Positions 1 to 5,645 of a stretch of DNA of 11,524 nt are shown here, in pieces (position 1 is the stretch's first letter; every line of letters begins with the position of its first letter). The notes under the pieces were generated by a model. That model was not told where the DNA came from, made no database searches, and worked only from the letters and a program-made list of their open reading frames with translations. The stretch is from JACQCV01 sp964639675 (GTDB taxonomy: Bacteria > Patescibacteriota > Minisyncoccia > Phycocordibacterales > UBA12445), in contig CAZXEK010000064.1 of NCBI GenBank assembly GCA_964639675.1, forward strand, positions 1 to 11,524, in the 5' to 3' direction. Made by a program: the position numbers and the translations under genes.

Positions 1-446
1 ATATTGAAAAGATCGGGGCAGTCATAGGACCGGGTGGTAAGGTTATAAAAAAGATTACTGAAGACACCGGCGCAGACATAGCTATCGAACAAGATGGAAC
101 TATTTACATAACCGGAAAGACAGAAAGTGTCGCCAAAGCAAAGCAGATAGTTGAAAGTATAACCCACGAATATAAAGCTGGAGAAAGACTAGAGGGTAAA
201 GTGGTTAAAATTGCCGAGTTTGGGGCCTTTGTAAACATTGGGCCAGACACTGATGGAATGGTTCATATTTCAGAAATCGCGCCATTCAGAGTAAATAACG
301 TCCGCGACATCCTGACCGAAGGCGACATCGTGCCTGTTGTGGTTAAGGAGGTTGACACAATGAAAGGCCGAATCAGCCTATCTATCAAAATGGCAGATCC
401 AAATTTCGCCGAGAAAAAACAGAAAAATAAAAAAGGGGCTTTGTAG
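1..446 (+). CDS. pnp: Polyribonucleotide nucleotidyltransferase, C-terminal part (KH + S1)
   Basis: This is the 3' end of pnp; the reading frame is open from base 3 and the gene starts outside the window. PNPase degrades RNA 3'-to-5' by phosphorolysis as a trimer, and its C-terminal KH and S1 domains hold the RNA. The 147 visible residues begin in the KH domain, with the GxxG loop seen as IGPGGK, followed by EDTGADIAIEQDGTIYI. The S1 domain comes next (EGKVVKIAEFGAFVNIGP, then DGMVHISEIA and GRISLSIK), and a short lysine-rich tail ends in GAL. The GTG at 201 is internal and not a start, because the frame is coding well upstream of it. No terminator hairpin follows; the next gene has its own promoter about 30 bases downstream. 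Identification is confident from the KH-S1 order and motifs. Confidence 0.95.
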   Translation, partial: IEKIGAVIGPGGKVIKKITEDTGADIAIEQDGTIYITGKTESVAKAKQIVESITHEYKAGERLEGKVVKIAEFGAFVNIGPDTDGMVHISEIAPFRVNNVRDILTEGDIVPVVVKEVDTMKGRISLSIKMADPNFAEKKQKNKKGAL

Positions 447-477
447 ATTAGACTGTGTGGAAAAACTGAGCTTGTAT

Positions 478-507
478 TTGATCTATGCTCTCAGGTGGGG
501 TTATAAT
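478..507 (+). promoter_or_regulatory. Sigma70-type promoter giving a leaderless transcript
   Basis: TTGATC (478-483), an 18-bp spacer and a perfect TATAAT (502-507). A start of transcription about 7 nt after the -10 falls at 514-515, which is exactly the ATG at 515. This favours the ATG at 515 over the in-frame ATG at 485, which lies inside the promoter. Confidence 0.7.
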
Positions 508-514
508 AGCTAAC

Positions 515-1075
515 ATGCCAAATGATACACAAACTGATGAAGAAAAAGATCTTGCCGAAAGGAAAAGGCAGGCTATGCTAGCTATGGAAGGGGAGGAGGG
601 TAAGCGACACCGAGAAAATTTGGAAAGAAAACAACAGGAAGAGGATATTAAAAAGGGTCTGCAAGAGGAACGAGTGACACTAGAAAAAGCTATGGAAAGA
701 CTGTCTACAGATAAAGAGAGACTGGAGCTTAAGTGGATAGAGCTAAACGGGATTAAGTCTCCATTAGAAAAGTCCCTTGCGCCAGTTCTGGCTGATGAAA
801 TAAAGATTGAAAAGGAAGAGATGGCCATAGAGATAAAAGAAAAAAGCGCAACTGACCCCAAAGATAAACAATCGGCTGAAAAGATGCGGTGGGAAGTAGA
901 TGACAGAAGGAGGTCTATAGAGAAGGATCGATGGCAACTCGAAGATGAAATTGGAAAGATTAATGATATAATAAAAACAAACTCAGAAAAATATCAGGCC
1001 GTATTGACCGAAGAGGAGAAAACCCAACACAGACTGGATGAAATAAATAAAAATCTCTCGGTGTACGGAGGATAG
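515..1075 (+). CDS. Coiled-coil protein of unknown function
   Basis: A 186-residue, highly charged protein rich in Glu, Lys, Arg and Gln, with no cysteine, signal peptide or membrane span. Almost the whole length looks like amphipathic helix or coiled coil, interrupted around residues 77-88 (NGIKSPLEKSLAP). I do not recognise a named family. The segment AMEGEEGKRHRENLERK near residues 23-39 closely resembles AMEGEQRRKQREENLKRE in the next gene, so the two neighbours probably derive from a common coiled-coil module or interact with each other. The start at 515 is chosen because the TATAAT at 502-507 predicts transcription starting at this ATG; the longer reading from 485 would begin inside the promoter. 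It lies between pnp and a membrane protein gene on the same strand. The role is unknown; a structural or scaffold role is only a guess. Confidence 0.8.
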   Translation: MPNDTQTDEEKDLAERKRQAMLAMEGEEGKRHRENLERKQQEEDIKKGLQEERVTLEKAMERLSTDKERLELKWIELNGIKSPLEKSLAPVLADEIKIEKEEMAIEIKEKSATDPKDKQSAEKMRWEVDDRRRSIEKDRWQLEDEIGKINDIIKTNSEKYQAVLTEEEKTQHRLDEINKNLSVYGG

Positions 1076-1119
1076 AGTAAGATTAAATCAGCCGGTTAGC
1101 TGAGAAAAAATAAAAAATA

Positions 1120-2433
1120 ATGTCTGACGACGTTAAAACTACGAGTCATGACGAACTATTAAATGCCAAAAGAGAAGAGGCTGCTAAGGCCATGGTTTTC
1201 GGCTTTCGAAAAATTCCTGTTGTACCAATAATAGAAGAAGTACCTCTAACACCAATACCAACACCAGTCTTAGCAGATCAAACCTCGCCTTCTCCCAGAG
1301 ACTCTATGGCTATAGCAGGCGATAGGCTTAGGGCTCAGATAGCAATGGAGGGGGAACAAAGAAGAAAACAGCGAGAAGAGAACCTTAAGAGAGAGAAGGA
1401 AGCTAAAGAAAATATCCACCAAGAAGAAGAAAACAAAAAAAAGGAGATATTCGAAAGAGAGAAGATAGAAAGAGAGATGAAGGAGCGAGATATTAGGTTG
1501 GAGGAGACTAGGAAGAGGACATCCGCGGACCTGAAACAGCAGGTGGAAGAGGTTAAGGGGAGTGGTGATGGACTTAAAACAATTAGAACCTTAAAGTTTG
1601 ATCAAGCCAACCTGATCAAGAAGCAAAATCTCTCAATGATCGGTATAGCAATTAAAGAAGAGGAGAGGAGCAGGCAAAGGCAGGAGAACAGTTCGCTTTC
1701 ATCAGGGAAGAACGTTAAGTTCTTGATTGCTTCATTATTATTAATAATTCTTAGTGTTGGTCTAGCGCTATATGTTAATAATTTTTATTACAAAGAAAAT
1801 CCGGTTGGTATAACTCCGGATAAAGAGACGAAGTCGGAGCCGATCATCTTCGTTGATAGTTATAGAACTCTCGATACGACTGGTCTTGCTACCGACGATA
1901 TTATCGACAAGATCAAGAATGAGGTAAGAAACCCGCCGGATCTTAGATTGGGGACAATTGAGGATTTTGTTTTTTTTAAAAAAGATGCATTGGGGTCAAA
2001 AATATCACTCAGTGCCAGTGACCTTTTTAAGGTTATTGGTAGTGAAGCGCCAGATGCTTTCCTGAGGACACTCTCTAGGGATTATATTTTTGGAATTCTG
2101 TCTTCGGCCGAGAATGCTGCCTTTATAATTGTAAAAACCGAATCGTATAATAAGGGGTGGGCTGGACTTCTAGATTGGGATAGTCAGACATTAACTAAAG
2201 ATCTGTATCAGGTTTTGACCTCTCTTAAACCAGATAAAGAACTACTTACCAAACAATTTGAAGATCTGACCATAAAAAACCTGGACACAAGGGTGCTTAG
2301 GGATAGGGAGGGCACAATAAGGATTGTCTATGGATTTCTTGACGGAGAGAAAACAATCATTATTGCTGGTAGCAAACAGGCCTTCATAGAAGCTAGAGAG
2401 AGGTTTAACACCCCAAGACCGATATCAAGGTGA
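1120..2433 (+). CDS. Single-pass membrane protein with N-terminal coiled coil, unknown function
   Basis: A 437-residue protein. Residues 1-60 are low complexity, with a proline-rich stretch (PIIEEVPLTPIPTPV) at about 36-50. Residues 70-145 form a very charged coiled coil containing the AMEGE motif shared with the preceding gene. One transmembrane helix lies at about 198-220 (FLIASLLLIILSVGLALYV). The remaining 215 residues look like a folded domain with alternating strands and helices (for example FGILSSAENAAFIIVKT and YGFLDGEKTIIIAGSKQAF). With no signal peptide, the likely topology is coiled coil inside and C-terminal domain outside. No Shine-Dalgarno sequence is visible; the ATG follows an A-rich stretch (1101-1119), and the gene may be cotranscribed with its upstream neighbour 44 bp away. 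I do not recognise a named family and assign no function. The frame and start are convincing from composition and domain layout. Confidence 0.85.
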   Translation: MSDDVKTTSHDELLNAKREEAAKAMVFGFRKIPVVPIIEEVPLTPIPTPVLADQTSPSPRDSMAIAGDRLRAQIAMEGEQRRKQREENLKREKEAKENIHQEEENKKKEIFEREKIEREMKERDIRLEETRKRTSADLKQQVEEVKGSGDGLKTIRTLKFDQANLIKKQNLSMIGIAIKEEERSRQRQENSSLSSGKNVKFLIASLLLIILSVGLALYVNNFYYKENPVGITPDKETKSEPIIFVDSYRTLDTTGLATDDIIDKIKNEVRNPPDLRLGTIEDFVFFKKDALGSKISLSASDLFKVIGSEAPDAFLRTLSRDYIFGILSSAENAAFIIVKTESYNKGWAGLLDWDSQTLTKDLYQVLTSLKPDKELLTKQFEDLTIKNLDTRVLRDREGTIRIVYGFLDGEKTIIIAGSKQAFIEARERFNTPRPISR

Positions 2434-2469
2434 GGTGGTGACGATACTCCTCACAATCGTCAAAGTGAA

Positions 2470-2515
2470 CTATACTAAGAGTTATGCCACGATCGTGGCA
2501 TAACTCTTAGTATAG
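2470..2515. terminator. Perfect 46-bp palindrome, probable terminator or protein-binding site
   Basis: Two 23-base arms (2470-2492 and 2493-2515) are exact reverse complements with no spacer, centred on GATC. It lies 36 bp after the stop of the membrane protein gene and 80 bp before the next start. Transcribed RNA would form a very stable hairpin, but no T-run follows (GAGGCCATAAG), so it is not a classic intrinsic terminator. A smaller competing hairpin (GACGAT/ATCGTC, 2440-2461) lies just upstream. Confidence 0.6.
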
Positions 2516-2580
2516 GAGGCCATAAGCTGTAATCTGATCCACCGCTACAGTATTTTTTACTTCTCTTTTATTTAACTATC

Positions 2581-2589
2581 TGATACAAT
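2581..2589 (+). promoter_or_regulatory. Extended -10 promoter of the TraR/DksA-like gene
   Basis: TGATACAAT is an extended -10 (TGn plus TACAAT, hexamer at 2584-2589). No good -35 is seen; TTCTCT at 2561-2566 is at the right distance but is a poor match. The hexamer ends 6 nt before the ATG at 2596, so the transcript would be leaderless. Confidence 0.55.
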
Positions 2590-2595
2590 CTAGGC

Positions 2596-2967
2596 ATGAT
2601 AGACTTAAAACAGTTTAAAAAGAAACTCGAACTGGAAAAAGAAAAGCTGGAGGAAGAACTAAAAGAGACAAGCATAAGAAACCCCAAGGATAGTCGCGAC
2701 TGGCAAGCAGTTTATCCAGAGAAGGATCTGGATGAGAAAATCGAAGCAGATCCAACTGATGTAGCAGACAATATTGAAGACTATCAGGAACGATACGCAC
2801 TAAATGATGTCCTAGAAAAGAGATTAAACAGTGTTAAAGATGCCCTCAAGGCAATCGAGAATGGCTCATATGGTAAGTGTCATGTAGATGGGAAGGAGCA
2901 CGACATAGAAATAGAACGGCTAGAAGCCAACCCAGCTGCCACAACTTGTATCAATCATATAGAATAG
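2596..2967 (+). CDS. TraR/DksA-family zinc-finger-like protein
   Basis: A 123-residue protein of the TraR/DksA family, whose studied members bind the secondary channel of RNA polymerase and alter initiation. Residues 1-27 and about 65-88 are charged helices resembling the DksA coiled coil. The C-terminal block (YGKCHVDGKEHDIEIERLEANPAATTC) has the family hallmarks ERLEANPAATTC. The zinc site is altered: the usual CxxC...CxxC appears here as C95-H-V-D98 and C118-I-N-H121, leaving only two cysteines, with H96, D98 and H121 as possible replacement ligands. DPTDVADN at 52-59 matches the acidic DxxDxA-type pattern seen in these proteins. The ATG is fixed by the -10 at 2584-2589, and there is no Shine-Dalgarno sequence. 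Membership is sure; which promoters it acts on is unknown, and I do not assign dksA itself. Confidence 0.88.
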   Translation: MIDLKQFKKKLELEKEKLEEELKETSIRNPKDSRDWQAVYPEKDLDEKIEADPTDVADNIEDYQERYALNDVLEKRLNSVKDALKAIENGSYGKCHVDGKEHDIEIERLEANPAATTCINHIE

Positions 2968-3037
2968 AGCCCTAAAGACAATGACGGCAGAATCTCTTGG
3001 GAATCAAGTAGACGGTGACGGAAAAAAGCCAAGGGAG

Positions 3038-3077
3038 AATCAATAATCCTGCCCCAAACAGAACAGGGTTGTTGATT
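3038..3077 (+). terminator. Hairpin between the TraR/DksA-like gene and comM
   Basis: AATCAATAATCCTG (3038-3051) can pair along all 14 positions with CAGGGTTGTTGATT (3064-3077), using two G-U pairs and a 12-base loop. No T-run follows. In this 203-bp intergenic region I see only this hairpin, a weak comM promoter and an unsupported 21-codon ORF at 2981. It could be a terminator or mRNA-end stabiliser for the upstream gene. Confidence 0.4.
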
Positions 3078-3145
3078 AATGTTTAACACAGCGAACATAC
3101 TGACGCAATATAGACCACCTGTCCGAATCTGTTAGTATTACCGAA

Positions 3146-3151
3146 TACAAT
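3146..3151 (+). promoter_or_regulatory. Possible comM -10 element
   Basis: TACAAT lies 19 nt before the comM ATG, predicting a leader of about 12-13 nt that is pyrimidine-rich and has no Shine-Dalgarno sequence. No convincing -35 is found 16-18 bp upstream, so this is tentative. Confidence 0.35.
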
Positions 3152-3170
3152 TCTTCATTTTATTTTTTTT

Positions 3171-4715
3171 ATGATTTCCAAAGTTTATTCTGCGCAAGTT
3201 TCGCTTTTGCGGGCAATTATTATCGAAGTTGAAACTGATATCGGAAAAGGGATAAGATCTTTTACTATTGTCGGGTTACCTGATAAGGCAGTCGATGAGG
3301 CTAAAGATCGCATACGGGCAGCCATAAAAAATTCCCAAATAAAGTCACCCCTTCAAGGTAATAGAAAGGTGGTCGTTTCTTTAGCTCCAGCCGATATTAA
3401 GAAAGAGGGTCCGATTTTTGACCTAGCTATAGCAGTAAGTTTGCTAACTGCAAGTGGAATAATATCTTTAGACCAGGAGAAGAAACTTTTTTTGGGAGAG
3501 TTGGCACTTTCTGGAGACTTAAGACCTGTCAAAGGCGTATTGGCTATTGTGCAAGAGGCGAAGAAAAGAGGATTCGAAGAGATATACCTGCCTTCTGCAA
3601 ATGCCAAAGAGGCTGCTCTTATTAAAGATGTTGATATTTATGGGTTCAGAAATTTCAAGGAAGTTGTAGGGCATATAAATGAGAAAGAGGATCCAGAATC
3701 GCCGCCTCAGAAAAAAATTAAGAAACAGCCACAAACTAAGATAGAGTACGCAAACAATTATTTCGCAACAAACATAGAAGATATTCGTGGACAAGAGTCA
3801 GCCAAAAGAGGTCTGGAAATCGCCGCCGCCGGTGGTCACAATATCGCGATGTTCGGCCCACCCGGCACTGGCAAAACGATGCTTGCCAGAGCGATTCCTG
3901 GCATACTCCCACCACTTGATTTTGATCATATTTTAGAAGTTACTTCTATTTATTCTGTGGCGGGAATATTAAATGACAATCTAGTCACATCGCCACCCTT
4001 TAGATCTCCCCACCATACCTCATCTTATGTAGCTTTAGTTGGTGGTGGAACATGGCCAAAGCCTGGGGAGATCACGTTGGCTCATAGAGGGGTGCTATTC
4101 TTAGATGAATTTCCAGAATTTGATAAGAGAGTTATTGAATCGCTACGACAGCCGCTGGAAGACCGTTTTATACAGGTTGCTCGCGCTAAAGGGTCGGTGG
4201 CCTTTCCCGCTAATTTCATACTGGTAGCTGCGATGAATCCATGCCCTTGTGGCAATAAAGACAATGCAACAAGGGAGTGCTTGTGTAGTCACAGCACCCT
4301 TATGAACTACCAGAGAAAAATCTCTGGGCCGATCATAGACAGAATCGACATCTGGGTAGAGGTACCACAAGTGGATTATAAAAAACTGACCGACGACAAG
4401 CCTTCCGGCGAGTCGTCGAAAGATATTAAAAAGAGGGTACTAGCCGCGCGGGAAATACAAAAGAGACGCTTCGAAGGCACTAATTTAAATACCAACAGCG
4501 ACATCAGTGCTAGAGATCTGAAAAAATATGCGCCGTTGTCAGAAAAAACTTCAAATATTCTAACCGCCTCGGCCGAACGCTGGAACCTCTCCGCCCGCGC
4601 CTACCACCGCATCATCAAACTCGCCCGCACCATCGCGGACCTTGAAGGGGCAAAAGATATTTCAGAAGGTCATATCTTGGAAGCGATACAATATAGACCA
4701 AGAGCAGGTGCGTAG
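3171..4715 (+). CDS. comM: ComM / YifB family Mg-chelatase-like AAA+ ATPase
   Basis: Full-length (514 residues) member of the ComM/YifB family. In naturally competent bacteria ComM is a hexameric helicase that promotes branch migration during integration of incoming DNA. Residues 1-165 are the ChlI/Lon-S5-like N-terminal domain (FTIVGLPDKAVDEAKDRIRAA, then APADIKKEGPIFDLAIA). The AAA+ core follows a linker rich in Lys, Pro and Gln. It has Walker A GPPGTGKT at 229-236, Walker B VLFLDE at 308-313, a cysteine cluster NPCPCG...CLC at 357-372 and GPIIDRIDIWVEVP at 386-399, where R391 is in the usual arginine-finger region. The Mg_chelatase_C domain ends with SARAYHRIIKLARTIADLEG. Translation starts at an ATG after a T-rich leader. 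The last 130 bases, locally GC-rich, are duplicated downstream (4761-4847 and 5646-5775), so the gene's 3' end appears to be an insertion or exchange site. Confidence 0.95.
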   Translation: MISKVYSAQVSLLRAIIIEVETDIGKGIRSFTIVGLPDKAVDEAKDRIRAAIKNSQIKSPLQGNRKVVVSLAPADIKKEGPIFDLAIAVSLLTASGIISLDQEKKLFLGELALSGDLRPVKGVLAIVQEAKKRGFEEIYLPSANAKEAALIKDVDIYGFRNFKEVVGHINEKEDPESPPQKKIKKQPQTKIEYANNYFATNIEDIRGQESAKRGLEIAAAGGHNIAMFGPPGTGKTMLARAIPGILPPLDFDHILEVTSIYSVAGILNDNLVTSPPFRSPHHTSSYVALVGGGTWPKPGEITLAHRGVLFLDEFPEFDKRVIESLRQPLEDRFIQVARAKGSVAFPANFILVAAMNPCPCGNKDNATRECLCSHSTLMNYQRKISGPIIDRIDIWVEVPQVDYKKLTDDKPSGESSKDIKKRVLAAREIQKRRFEGTNLNTNSDISARDLKKYAPLSEKTSNILTASAERWNLSARAYHRIIKLARTIADLEGAKDISEGHILEAIQYRPRAGA

Positions 4716-4722
4716 AAAACAA

Positions 4723-4751
4723 AACTGTGCGAGGCTAAGCCTCGCACAGTT
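4723..4751 (+). terminator. Strong hairpin directly after comM
   Basis: AACTGTGCGAGGCT (4723-4736) pairs perfectly with AGCCTCGCACAGTT (4738-4751). This gives about a 13-bp GC-rich stem with a 3-base loop, beginning 8 nt after the comM stop. The downstream side (ACTACAG) has no T-run. It probably terminates or protects the comM mRNA, and it separates the gene from the second copy of its own tail. Confidence 0.6.
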
Positions 4752-4760
4752 ACTACAGAT

Positions 4761-4847
4761 ACCATCGCCGACCTTGAAGGCTCGAAAAATATCGGGGAGA
4801 ATCATATTTTAGAAGCGATACAGTATAGGCCGAGAACGGGAAGCTAA
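4761..4847 (+). pseudogene. comM 3'-end fragment, copy 2
   Basis: Reads TIADLEGSKNIGENHILEAI then QYRPRTGS and stop, matching ComM residues 487-514 without indels and with the stop at the matching position. By hand count it matches the resident comM at about 63 of 87 bases and copy 3 at about 73 of 87, so it is closer to copy 3. Many differences are at third codon positions, which suggests the fragment diverged while still part of a working comM, probably in another genome. It has no start or ATPase core and cannot be a gene by itself. It marks the left border of a segment holding the remnant ORF and hicBA. Confidence 0.85.
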
Positions 4848-4848
4848 A

Positions 4849-5046
4849 ATACAAGCCGGATTATCAGGAGTATTGACGCAAGTCCTGGAAAAAATAAAAG
4901 GAACAAAAATTCCACCACCATGGATTATAGATATTAATGTCGATGAACTAAAATATAAAATTAACATTACGCATAAACCAGTGATAAAACCTCCCAAAAA
5001 CGAATTAAAAAACTTCATTGGATTATTTCATTTATTAATGACTTAA
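4849..5046 (+). pseudogene. Protein-like remnant or small ORF of unknown function
   Basis: Directly after the stop of comM fragment copy 2, this frame reads IQAGLSGVLTQVLEKIKG, then TKIPPPWIIDINVDELKYKI, then NITHKPVIKPPKNELKNF and a short hydrophobic end before TAA at 5044. Codon choice and composition look like real protein. There is no ATG or GTG start; upstream the frame runs into copy 2 out of its comM frame. A TTG at 4873 would give 57 residues, but its AGGAG (4866-4870) is only 2 nt away. I read it as the 3' part of a gene whose 5' end was replaced by the comM tail. No family recognised. Confidence 0.35.
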
Positions 5047-5085
5047 GTAAATTATATATATTGTTGCAACTTTTTTCGCCCCATC

Positions 5086-5111
5086 AAAAACCCGCCTCTG
5101 GCGGATTTTTT
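5086..5111. terminator. Bidirectional intrinsic terminator
   Basis: Stem CCGCC (5092-5096) with GGCGG (5100-5104) and loop TCT, flanked by AAAAA on the left and TTTTTT on the right. It therefore works as a classic intrinsic terminator on both strands. On the minus strand it lies about 26 nt past the hicA stop (5137); on the plus strand it closes the remnant ORF. Confidence 0.8.
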
Positions 5112-5136
5112 GTTTCTAATACAAAGAGTTCTAGAA

Positions 5137-5379
5137 TTAATTTGTATAAAAATGATCTCGAAGTTTTTCTTCAGAAATATATCCCAATATCTTATTGTAA
5201 ATAGCCTTGAGAGTGCCTTTATCAATCGATGTATGAAGTGGCACGCCTATCACTTGCTTACCGGATACTGTGTGACGAACTAGTTTCACATGACTACCTT
5301 TTTGTTTTTCTATTGCAAAACCGAAAAAGGTCAGTATGCTTATTACCTCCTTTCCTCCAAGATTTTTTAACTTAGGCAT
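5137..5379 (-). CDS. hicA: HicA-family toxin (mRNA interferase)
   Basis: An 80-residue protein of the HicA/YcfA family: small dsRBD-like toxins that cleave mRNA and are neutralised by HicB. The typical order is present: KNLGGKEVISILTFFGF (5-21), the catalytic-site motif KGSHVKLVR with His30, then KQVIGVPLHTSIDKGTLKAI (41-60) and a helical end. Length is normal for the family. The ATG overlaps the last 8 bases of hicB (ATGCCTAA), so translation is probably coupled to hicB. Antitoxin-first order occurs in a subset of hic loci. A bidirectional terminator follows. The pair sits between two fragments of the comM 3' end, suggesting it came as cargo. It appears intact, and the predicted catalytic histidine is in place. 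Confidence 0.9.
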   Translation of the reverse strand: MPKLKNLGGKEVISILTFFGFAIEKQKGSHVKLVRHTVSGKQVIGVPLHTSIDKGTLKAIYNKILGYISEEKLRDHFYTN

Positions 5380-5599
5380 GAATATAATCAGGAAGCTCGA
5401 GGTTTAGCATAACCGGGGAAGACGGCGCGAATCCAAACGTCGTAGGATCTTCACCTTCTAAAAGAAGTTCTGTAACCTCTTTAATATTTTTGACTAGTTC
5501 ATCAAGAGACTTGGCCTGGGTTACTGCCGGAAAATTGACCCCTTCCGCTACATACTGATTTTCACCCCTTGATATATTGTATTGAATGATATGTTTCAT
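5372..5599 (-). CDS. hicB: HicB-family antitoxin, short form
   Basis: A 75-residue HicB-like antitoxin. The partial RNase-H-like fold is clear: KHIIQYNISRGENQYVAEG, then VNFPAVTQAKSLDELVKNI and KEVTELLLEG (2-49). The tail (PTTFGFAPSSPVMLNLELP) is short, and no ribbon-helix-helix or helix-turn-helix domain is visible, so it may neutralise HicA without strong DNA binding of its own. I chose the ATG at 5599 rather than the one at 5608: the CATAAT at 5612-5607 overlaps the upstream ATG and predicts transcription starting at about 5600-5599, giving a leaderless message. It overlaps hicA by 8 bases. Confidence 0.87.
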   Translation of the reverse strand: MKHIIQYNISRGENQYVAEGVNFPAVTQAKSLDELVKNIKEVTELLLEGEDPTTFGFAPSSPVMLNLELPDYIHA

Positions 5600-5606
5600 A
5601 AGTCGC

Positions 5607-5635
5607 ATTATGCCGCATATTTATCGTATTTGCAA
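5607..5635 (-). promoter_or_regulatory. hicBA promoter, leaderless
   Basis: On the minus strand: TTGCAA (5635-5630), a 17-bp spacer, CATAAT (5612-5607), then 7 nt to the hicB ATG at 5599. The -35 lies within the inverted-repeat half TTGCAACAA. The whole promoter fits between hicB and comM fragment copy 3. Confidence 0.55.
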
Positions 5636-5645
5636 CAAAATTAAG

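Larger units (their letters stand above)
5061..5638. repeat. 9-bp inverted repeats flanking the hicBA segment
   Basis: TTGTTGCAA at 5061-5069 and its exact reverse complement TTGCAACAA at 5630-5638 enclose the terminator and the whole hicB-hicA pair. The right copy overlaps the -35 of the hicBA promoter. The match is short and does not extend on either side, so it may be chance, a shared operator half, or worn ends of a cassette. Confidence 0.3.

Noticed and set aside
485..514. Longer start (ATG 485) for the first coiled-coil gene
   Set aside because: The ten extra codons (LSGGVIIAN) lie on the spacer and -10 of a good promoter, unlike the rest of the protein, and transcription would begin after them.
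448..861. 137-codon minus-strand ORF rich in Ser and Phe
   Set aside because: It is the antisense of the Glu/Lys-rich coiled-coil gene at 515-1075; GAA/AAA/AGA codons read backwards give TTC/TTT/TCT. It has no promoter or start site of its own.
1085..1110. Small hairpin TCAGC/GCTGA between the two coiled-coil genes
   Set aside because: With a 5-bp stem followed by A-runs it would be a terminator only on the minus strand, where no gene ends.
2981..3046. 21-codon ATG ORF after the TraR/DksA-like gene
   Set aside because: It is too short, with no Shine-Dalgarno sequence, promoter or recognisable sequence, and its end runs into the hairpin at 3038-3077.
4809..5018. Minus-strand ORF of 69 codons with a hydrophobic stretch
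   Set aside because: It reads through the antisense of comM fragment copy 2, and its hydrophobicity mirrors a Lys/Asn-rich plus-strand frame that looks more like protein. I cannot exclude it completely.
5600..5608. Longer hicB start (ATG 5608)
   Set aside because: This ATG overlaps the predicted -10 hexamer CATAAT, and the family usually begins close to KHIIQY, which the ATG at 5599 provides.
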